Shown piece after piece: positions 59,029-64,000 of a stretch of 64,000 nt of DNA (positions are counted from its first letter, which is position 1; each line of letters begins with the position of its first letter). This DNA is from Flavobacterium poyangense (GTDB lineage Bacteria; Bacteroidota; Bacteroidia; Flavobacteriales; Flavobacteriaceae), in the NCBI RefSeq assembly GCF_011751075.1, contig NZ_JAALLN010000009.1:124001-188000 (forward strand), given 5' to 3'. Below the pieces are notes generated by a model. That model saw only the letters and a list, made by a program, of their open reading frames with translations. It ran no database searches and had not been told where the DNA came from. Both the position numbers and the translations under genes were made by a program.

Positions 59029-60054
59029 TTACAAATGGACTCTGGCAACATAAGACGAAACTGTCACTGAACCCGAATCATCTTTGACCGTATAAACGCC
59101 TAAGATAGTATTCTGATAAGCGGTATTGGCAGTCGTACTGCTTGCGTTCGGAAACTCAATATCAGACCAGGTTGCATCTCCAAAAGAGCCATCAGGGTTT
59201 CGTTTTACAGCCACTAACGATGCCCCCATATCATTTGCGCTAACCCAGTCGGCAGGCATATGATAGCCGTTGTCTTTGGCAGCAGTAATCCCTTCAAAAT
59301 GATTAATTACTGACAAAGCCGTTTCGTTTTTGTAACTAAATGATTTTAAATTGCTGGTTTTCTTAGTTTTGGAATCATAATCAGCCAGAAAACCCTGACT
59401 CAGTTTCCCTGCTTCATCAGTAGAGTAGCCCCCGGCCAGAGTATAATGATCACCTCCGTTGTGCCAGATACCATATAAGGTAGTCGTTAAAGCATCGGGC
59501 ACTTTAAAATCTGTATATTCTTTAGTGGCAACATCATATAAAAAAGCATATCCGTTTTTGTCGTTATCAACATCATAATTCCCAACTGCTATGCCTCCCA
59601 TTATACTGTGAACGAATACGTTATTGGTATTACCTCCATTTGGTATTACCTGAATCCAGACTCCGGAGCCATCAACAGGTCCTTCATAATAAAAACCAAG
59701 ATTCCCACTCGGAGCTTTACCACTGGAAGCTGATATTTTATAAGACCCTACGATTTGTACAGCGCCGTTTTGTCCGTTATTTGGTCCGTAACAAGACGTG
59801 TTGATTACTGTTGCTGTTGGCGTACTGGGGAAATTAATAATATTCCATTTGCCTTCAGTACCACTTCCTTTAAGTGGCCCTTCGTAAATTAATCCCTGAA
59901 CAATTTCATTTTGGCCTATTAAACTGCCTGAGATGTACACATGATCTGATCCTGTTACACCTCTAACACCTTGTATGCTGGTTTCGCCACCGCTGGGGTA
60001 GCTGAATTCGGCATATTTTACGGTATTGACCTCTAAATTTATATTTTCTGACAT
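59029..60054 (-). CDS. Repeat-containing protein of unknown function
   Basis: 341 residues, no signal peptide or membrane segment. I do not recognise the family. The sequence has internal repeats: YEGPLKGSGTEGKWNIINFP and YEGPVDGSGVWIQVIP share a pattern, and later AFLYDVATKEYTDFKVP and FLADYDSKTKKTSNLKSF look like further, more distant units. Repeats of about 50-60 residues rich in Gly, Tyr and Trp suggest a beta-propeller-like fold. It lies 141 bases downstream of the sulfatase on the same strand and may share its transcript. Start chosen at the only early Met (SENINLEVNTVKYAEF). Function unknown. Confidence 0.75.
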   Translation of the reverse strand: MSENINLEVNTVKYAEFSYPSGGETSIQGVRGVTGSDHVYISGSLIGQNEIVQGLIYEGPLKGSGTEGKWNIINFPSTPTATVINTSCYGPNNGQNGAVQIVGSYKISASSGKAPSGNLGFYYEGPVDGSGVWIQVIPNGGNTNNVFVHSIMGGIAVGNYDVDNDKNGYAFLYDVATKEYTDFKVPDALTTTLYGIWHNGGDHYTLAGGYSTDEAGKLSQGFLADYDSKTKKTSNLKSFSYKNETALSVINHFEGITAAKDNGYHMPADWVSANDMGASLVAVKRNPDGSFGDATWSDIEFPNASSTTANTAYQNTILGVYTVKDDSGSVTVSSYVARVHL

Positions 60055-60195
60055 GATTTCTTTTTGTTTGTTAGTATTACTTAAAATCTTGTTTTTAGCC
60101 TGAATTCAATTATTGAATAACAATATTGAATTAGAAAAAACTAATTCGTGAAAATTCGTGCAATTTGTGGCAAACTAATCGCTAAGAGTTGCTTT

Positions 60196-61728
60196 TTAGT
60201 TGAACGTTGTGGTACTAAAAACATCTTTAGGTGCATTTACCCAAAGTTTTTCTACTTCAAGTTGATGCAATTGCTCCTCAAGTTCTCTTCTAATCTCGCT
60301 ATAAGCAGGATCGTAAGCCAAATTTGTAATTTCCAACGGATCATTTACCAAATCATATAATTCATATTGTTTAAAGTAAGCTGTAGCAGCATCAAAATAG
60401 TAATCAAATTTCCACTTTTCTGTTCTGATACAACGAATGCGATTAGCCGCTCTTATAATGTTCCAGGTGCTGTTAGAACCCGCCTTAATGTCGTCGTAAG
60501 TAAACAAAATACTGTGCTGAACAGGCGTGTTGTCTTCTATGATAGGCAACAAACTCGTGCCTGCAAGTCCAGTTGGCGGGTTGGCGACATTGGCTATCTC
60601 AATAAAAGTAGGAAGAATATCCGCTAAAGTTGCTAAGGCCATTGATTGTTTATGATCCCGATCTTTAAACAGGATTGGATTTGAAATTACCAGCGGTATT
60701 CTCAAAGCTTCTTCGTAAGCCACAAAAGTTTTCTGACGTAAGCCGCCATGAGCTAATCCCATTTCTCCATGATCAGATGTCATCGTTACAATAGCCGTAT
60801 CTGCCAATCTCTTTCCGTTTTCATCTTCTCTGTATAATTCTTTAATAAAATAACCAAGTTCATTATCGACATGACTTAACAAATTGCCATAAAAATTAAT
60901 ATAATTTAGTTTTTCTTCAGGAGAAGCAATGGCGCCTAAAGTGAAAGCCATATTAATCAAAATCTGCTCCTGCGCCATTGGTTTTTTGTTTTCAAGTAAA
61001 TTTTCACCTACGGTAGCCGGAAGCCCAATTTCTCTACTCGACCAACTATCCGGATGGTATCCTGAAGTAGCGGCTGTGTTCGGATAAGCCAAAACATCAT
61101 GCGGATTTACCAGTGAAAGAATAAGACAATAGGGTTTATGATCTCCTGTCGCCCTTCTGGCCTTTACTTCTTTTAGATATCTTATAGCTTCAGCGGTATA
61201 TCTTGCATCATGATTGGCATATCCGCCGCCAAAATTAAGTGGGTTAACATCTTCACCCGCATCCGGAGCCACCCAGCCCATTGCACCGTACAGTGAAATG
61301 TCTGCTGCTGTTAAGTCTTCGTAATTCGTTTTAGTCCCATTTGGTGCTACTCCTTTACTCATATGCCATTTACCTCTGTATTGTACGTCATAGCCATCGG
61401 CCCAAAGCACATTCATGAGATTCGGCAGAGAATTATCAAGTGTTGGTTCTTGCGGAGATAAAAGACCTCCTTCTGTTAAGGTTTGGCTTACACCATGTTT
61501 GGCCGGATAGATTCCGGTAAATAAAGTCGTACGGCTCGGAGAACACATACAGGTGTTGCAGAAAGCCCTGTCAAAACTAAATCCGTTCTTTTTTAGAAAG
61601 GTAAGGGTAGGAAGATTTTTTTCCTCCCATCCCGGTGGGAAATGTTGTGTAGCACGTTGCTCATCTGTAATAATAAGAATCATGTCCGGCTTTTCGCCAA
61701 TTTGGTTAAGTTTGTCTTTTAGGTTCAT
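60196..61728 (-). CDS. Type I sulfatase (formylglycine-dependent)
   Basis: 510 residues. The sulfatase signature CSPSRTTLFTG begins at Cys 62, in a C-x-P-x-R context, so it should be converted to formylglycine by a maturase. Metal ligands are suggested by ITDEQR (about 20-25) and MTSDHGEMG. MHGxR-like KHGVSQ and the closing ELYDLVNDPLEITNLA are typical of the family. No signal peptide is visible: the protein opens with KDKLNQIGEKPDMILIITD, so it is predicted cytoplasmic, unlike most polysaccharide sulfatases of Bacteroidota, and it may act on a small sulfate ester such as choline sulfate. No maturase gene is in the window. Confidence 0.92.
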   Translation of the reverse strand: MNLKDKLNQIGEKPDMILIITDEQRATQHFPPGWEEKNLPTLTFLKKNGFSFDRAFCNTCMCSPSRTTLFTGIYPAKHGVSQTLTEGGLLSPQEPTLDNSLPNLMNVLWADGYDVQYRGKWHMSKGVAPNGTKTNYEDLTAADISLYGAMGWVAPDAGEDVNPLNFGGGYANHDARYTAEAIRYLKEVKARRATGDHKPYCLILSLVNPHDVLAYPNTAATSGYHPDSWSSREIGLPATVGENLLENKKPMAQEQILINMAFTLGAIASPEEKLNYINFYGNLLSHVDNELGYFIKELYREDENGKRLADTAIVTMTSDHGEMGLAHGGLRQKTFVAYEEALRIPLVISNPILFKDRDHKQSMALATLADILPTFIEIANVANPPTGLAGTSLLPIIEDNTPVQHSILFTYDDIKAGSNSTWNIIRAANRIRCIRTEKWKFDYYFDAATAYFKQYELYDLVNDPLEITNLAYDPAYSEIRRELEEQLHQLEVEKLWVNAPKDVFSTTTFN

Positions 61729-62091
61729 TGTTTGTTGTTTTTAATGGTTAATAAAAAATATAATTATACAAGCACCGGATAGATAGCAAATGCGACCTAG
61801 CGGTTTAGGATAAACTAATAATCAACTGTTTCTGGAATTTTCTTAAAGAATATAGGCGTAGGTGATTGGTATTGGGGTATTCTAATTGTGCCTAATAACC
61901 ATAAACAATAGCTTGGCTTTTAATCTTGTAACACACCTTTAGAAAGGATCAGCTTTTTATATTTCAATAAAATGTATGTTCGCTTTCTTTATTGGTTTTT
62001 TAGAAATGGCAGTTAAGAAATGCGGGCTTATTAAAAATCTATTGGGCAAAAATCAATAAGTGTAAAATAGGTTAGTTGTTGATATACAACT

Positions 62092-62120
62092 CACTACAAA
62101 CTCGTTATGTAGTGTTTTAT
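62092..62120 (+). terminator. Terminator-like hairpin in the non-coding stretch
   Basis: CACTACA (62092-62098) pairs with TGTAGTG (62108-62114) and is followed by TTTTATTTT. No + strand gene ends just before it, so its role is unclear. Confidence 0.35.
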
Positions 62121-62198
62121 TTTGGTTTATAAGAATAAAATTACAATAAGAATCCAAGCCCACGCAACGTATAAATACCTGTTTTAGAGCATTATACC

Positions 62199-62237
62199 AA
62201 ATAATTCAAGTTGCTAGTTGCTAGTTGTGAGATGTGA
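62199..62237. repeat. Left arm of an imperfect inverted repeat
   Basis: Contains TTCAAGTT followed by tandem GCTAGTT units and GTGAGATGT. The reverse complement of the right arm at 62481-62519 carries CAAGTTTCTAGTTGTGAAAT, which matches except for one missing GCTAGTT unit and a few changes. Confidence 0.55.
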
Positions 62238-62480
62238 GTTTGAAATTTGATGCGTTTTGTTTTAGGGGTTTATTCTCTAAGATAAACATTGCGAGTAATA
62301 GAGTTTGTAAGAATTGTCGAAGTACAGTAATTACCAACAACTTCATGTTTGGTTCCTAAGTAAGATGTTAAATTATTGAAATAGAAATCAGTATTGTTTT
62401 TTTTTGCTTTTTCAGGCATTCTGTTCATTAAGGTTTGGTTGTTGTATAAAAACGGATAATTTCTCAGACTCCCTTTTTAC

Positions 62481-62519
62481 ATTTTACATTTCACAACTAG
62501 AAACTTGAGCTAAATAATA
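62481..62519. repeat. Right arm of an imperfect inverted repeat
   Basis: ACATTTCACAACTAGAAACT and neighbours mirror the left arm; both arms also carry an outer AATAATT-like edge. The 243 bases between show no ORF. Confidence 0.5.
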
Positions 62520-62627
62520 GTAAATGCTATTGCTTTCGAGTAAATAGCGGTTATAAGTATAGAAAACGGGTCCGTTTTTTGCACAATTTTCTATTTTTTT
62601 GTCTCATTTTTTCTTAGACTTTTTCAA

Positions 62628-62635
62628 TATATTTG
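62628..62635 (+). promoter_or_regulatory. Bacteroidota -7 promoter element for the cyclase gene
   Basis: TATATTTG matches the TAnnTTTG consensus of the Bacteroidota primary sigma factor and lies 79 bases before the start codon at 62715. A TTTTTTTG ends at 62601, but its spacing of 26 bases is longer than ideal for the -33 element. Confidence 0.4.
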
Positions 62636-62714
62636 TAAGTAATAGGTGTGAAAAAGTCCACTATACAAATCTGGTGAAGAGGCATTACAAGTACTAAATA
62701 GCTGATAATTAATT

Positions 62715-63611
62715 ATGGATAAAAGAGTAAAATTTGATTTCGAAATTTATTTCACAAACGGAGGAAGTATTAAAGGAGAAGACTTCCGACTTGACATTTC
62801 AGGAGACACGATTTCAGACAAAGAGCTTGCAGATTATATTGTAGAGGACTTACGACTGCTTATGGTCGGACAAACTAAAATACTGAATAAGGAGATTTTT
62901 AACGAAGCCCATAAAAGAAAGCCAATTGATGAAAAAATTGGAACAGAATTATTAATTGATCTAAGTCATACTATAGAGGATGGATTAATAACGTATAAAG
63001 GATTGCCTGCACCAATTGTTTGCGATTATTTGAGCAGAGAAAACTCAAAGCAGATTTATGAAGAAGGTACTGAGTTTCAAATTGGCAAAATAGAAATGGT
63101 TACCAATACGGGAACATATTTAGACTGTCCTTTTCATAGATTTGAAAACGGAAAAGATCTTTCAGAAATCGGATTAGAACATTTAACAGATTTGGAAGCA
63201 ATTGTAATCAGAGTGCCCTTTACCGAAACTCTTGAAATAACCGAAAATCAGTTGAAGAATTATGAAATTAGAAATCGTGCTGTTTTAATTCATACCGGTT
63301 GGGACAGTTATTGGAATACTGAAAAATATTACGAGAATCATCCTTATCTGAACGAAGGAGCTGCCCGTTATTTAAAAGACTGCGATGTTAAATTGGTTGG
63401 TATAGATTCTCATAATATAGATTGCACCTCAGGAAAAAGCAGACCTGTACATACGACACTTTTGGGAGCAGAAATTTTAATTGTCGAACACCTTTGTAAT
63501 CTGTCTTTATTGCCGACAGCTGGTTTTACATTTAGCGCAATTCCTCCAAAATTTAAGGGTGTTGGAACATTTCCTGTAAGGGCAATGGCAAAACTGACCA
63601 ATAAAAGTTAA
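62715..63611 (+). CDS. Cyclase-family (kynurenine formamidase-like) metal hydrolase
   Basis: 298 residues. Residues 76-298 match the cyclase/KynB-like fold: LLIDLSHTIEDGL opens the domain, VLIHTGWDSYW and VGIDSHNID are typical, and VHTTLLGAEILIVEHLCNL closes it. The metal-binding region reads NTGTYLDCPFHRF. Classical members have H-x-G-T-H-x-D-x-P-x-H, so two His are replaced by Asn and Tyr while Asp and the last His remain. The first 75 residues form an extra N-terminal part (FEIYFTNGGSIKGEDFRLDI) without obvious catalytic residues. Substrate is not predictable: possibly an amide or lactone. It stands alone after a long intergenic region. Confidence 0.85.
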   Translation: MDKRVKFDFEIYFTNGGSIKGEDFRLDISGDTISDKELADYIVEDLRLLMVGQTKILNKEIFNEAHKRKPIDEKIGTELLIDLSHTIEDGLITYKGLPAPIVCDYLSRENSKQIYEEGTEFQIGKIEMVTNTGTYLDCPFHRFENGKDLSEIGLEHLTDLEAIVIRVPFTETLEITENQLKNYEIRNRAVLIHTGWDSYWNTEKYYENHPYLNEGAARYLKDCDVKLVGIDSHNIDCTSGKSRPVHTTLLGAEILIVEHLCNLSLLPTAGFTFSAIPPKFKGVGTFPVRAMAKLTNKS

Positions 63612-63627
63612 GCACTATACTTTTTTA

Positions 63628-63861
63628 TTAATATCCAATTACAGATGAAACACAATTAAGTTTGTGAAAACATTCGTTGTGATATCTTGTTCCTTCAATA
63701 TATTGCTGAGGTGACATCCCATATAGTGGCATACTAAGATCTAAATAGATTGCTTTAATGCTACAGGAAATTTCATGACTATTTTCAAGGGGAGTAAATT
63801 GTTTCTTATGTAATTCCGGTATAGCCGAAGAATTTATTTTGTCTAAATTTCCGTTTGGCAT
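63628..63861 (-). CDS. Small hypothetical protein
   Basis: A 77-residue frame from ATG 63861 (a GTG at 63888 would add nine residues). Composition is protein-like and includes three Cys (SCSIKAIYLDLSMPLYG, NECFHKLNCVSS), but I recognise no family and see no signal peptide, domain or promoter. It ends 17 bases from the convergent cyclase gene. It may be real or chance. Confidence 0.35.
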   Translation of the reverse strand: MPNGNLDKINSSAIPELHKKQFTPLENSHEISCSIKAIYLDLSMPLYGMSPQQYIEGTRYHNECFHKLNCVSSVIGY

Positions 63862-63931
63862 GGTTAGAGACTTTGAGTAGTTAAACACCTATATATATTT
63901 ATGAAACCCCAACTTTTACTATACTTTACTT

Positions 63932-64000
63932 CTAAGTAGTTAATAGTTTTATTTTTTCAATAGCTATTTTATTGTCGTTTGCTACCTCGACTAATGCCAG
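63932..64000 (-). CDS. C-terminal end of a minus-strand gene (partial)
   Basis: Reading in from the right edge, one frame stays open for 22 codons and stops at 63932-63934, giving LALVEVANDNKIAIEKIKLL and two Thr. The other two minus frames hit stops early. The peptide looks like a normal charged C-terminus, but it is too short to identify. Confidence 0.35.
   Translation of the reverse strand: MALVEVANDNKIAIEKIKLLTT

Larger units (their letters stand above)
61729..62714. other. Non-coding stretch of about 1 kb
   Basis: No ORF of plausible composition is found on either strand. It contains the promoter region of the minus-strand sulfatase at its left end, a hairpin followed by T-rich sequence near 62092, a pair of imperfect inverted repeats (62199-62237 and 62481-62519) and a promoter-like sequence before the cyclase gene. 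It may be the remnant of a mobile element, but no transposase trace is seen. Confidence 0.6.

Noticed and set aside
60128..60176. GAATTAG/CTAATTC hairpin and doubled ATTCGTG near the sulfatase end considered as a terminator
   Set aside because: The T or A run lies in the loop rather than after the stem, so it does not form a normal terminator; the doubled ATTCGTG looks like a dispersed repeat fragment.

Overview
The window is AT-rich DNA from a Bacteroidota bacterium, most likely a flavobacterium. The evidence is the base composition, a TonB-dependent receptor of the OMP_b-brl_3 type, one TAnnTTTG-type promoter match and REP-like hairpin repeats of a flavobacterial style. The genus cannot be fixed from the sequence alone.

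Positions 2-55301 hold one co-directional (+) biosynthetic locus, a hybrid NRPS/PKS megasynthase whose beginning lies upstream of the window. The line reads, in gene order: tail of an upstream NRPS; P1 C-A(Pro)-T; P2 C-A(Gly, split by a luciferase-like monooxygenase)-T; P3 KS-AT-KR(dead)-ACP; P4 C-A(Thr)-T; P5 KS-AT-KR(dead)-ACP; P6 C-A(Gly)-T-C-A(unassigned)-T; P7 C-A(Ser)-T-E-C-A(Ser)-T-C-A(basic residue?)-T; P8 KS-(AT remnant)-ACP-terminal reductase-like domain. P9 (46754-51199) is a separate NRPS, starter-type C-A(Gly)-T-C, which looks like a chain-initiating protein ending in an orphan C domain. Amino acid calls come from reading the ten specificity-pocket positions by eye against GrsA-type alignments. 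The polyketide steps are predicted to add malonate and leave ketones.

Between and after the synthases lie a TonB-dependent outer-membrane receptor, a type II thioesterase, a SyrD/PvdE-like peptide exporter, a membrane-anchored periplasmic alpha/beta hydrolase with C-terminal helices, a permuted ATP-grasp-like enzyme and an Sfp-type phosphopantetheinyl transferase. A strong terminator follows at about 55307. Together they suggest an N-acylated precursor made in the cytoplasm, exported by the ABC protein and trimmed in the periplasm. That is the logic of ClbP (colibactin) or PvdQ (pyoverdine), but with an S33-type enzyme. No type I thioesterase is present.

The NRPS and PKS proteins carry a readable docking pattern. 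Every protein that precedes an NRPS ends in a short basic or neutral tail closing on Ile/Leu, and the NRPS that follows starts with a TubC-type docking domain. Every protein that precedes a PKS ends in an acidic tail and the next protein starts directly at the KS.

After the terminator (55337-64000) the DNA changes character: REP-like hairpins, a two-gene flavin amine-oxidase operon (+), a sulfatase and a repeat-containing protein of unknown function on the minus strand, a 1-kb non-coding stretch with inverted repeats, a cyclase-family hydrolase (+), a small minus-strand ORF and the tail of another minus-strand gene at the right edge. Nothing ties these genes to the megasynthase beyond adjacency.
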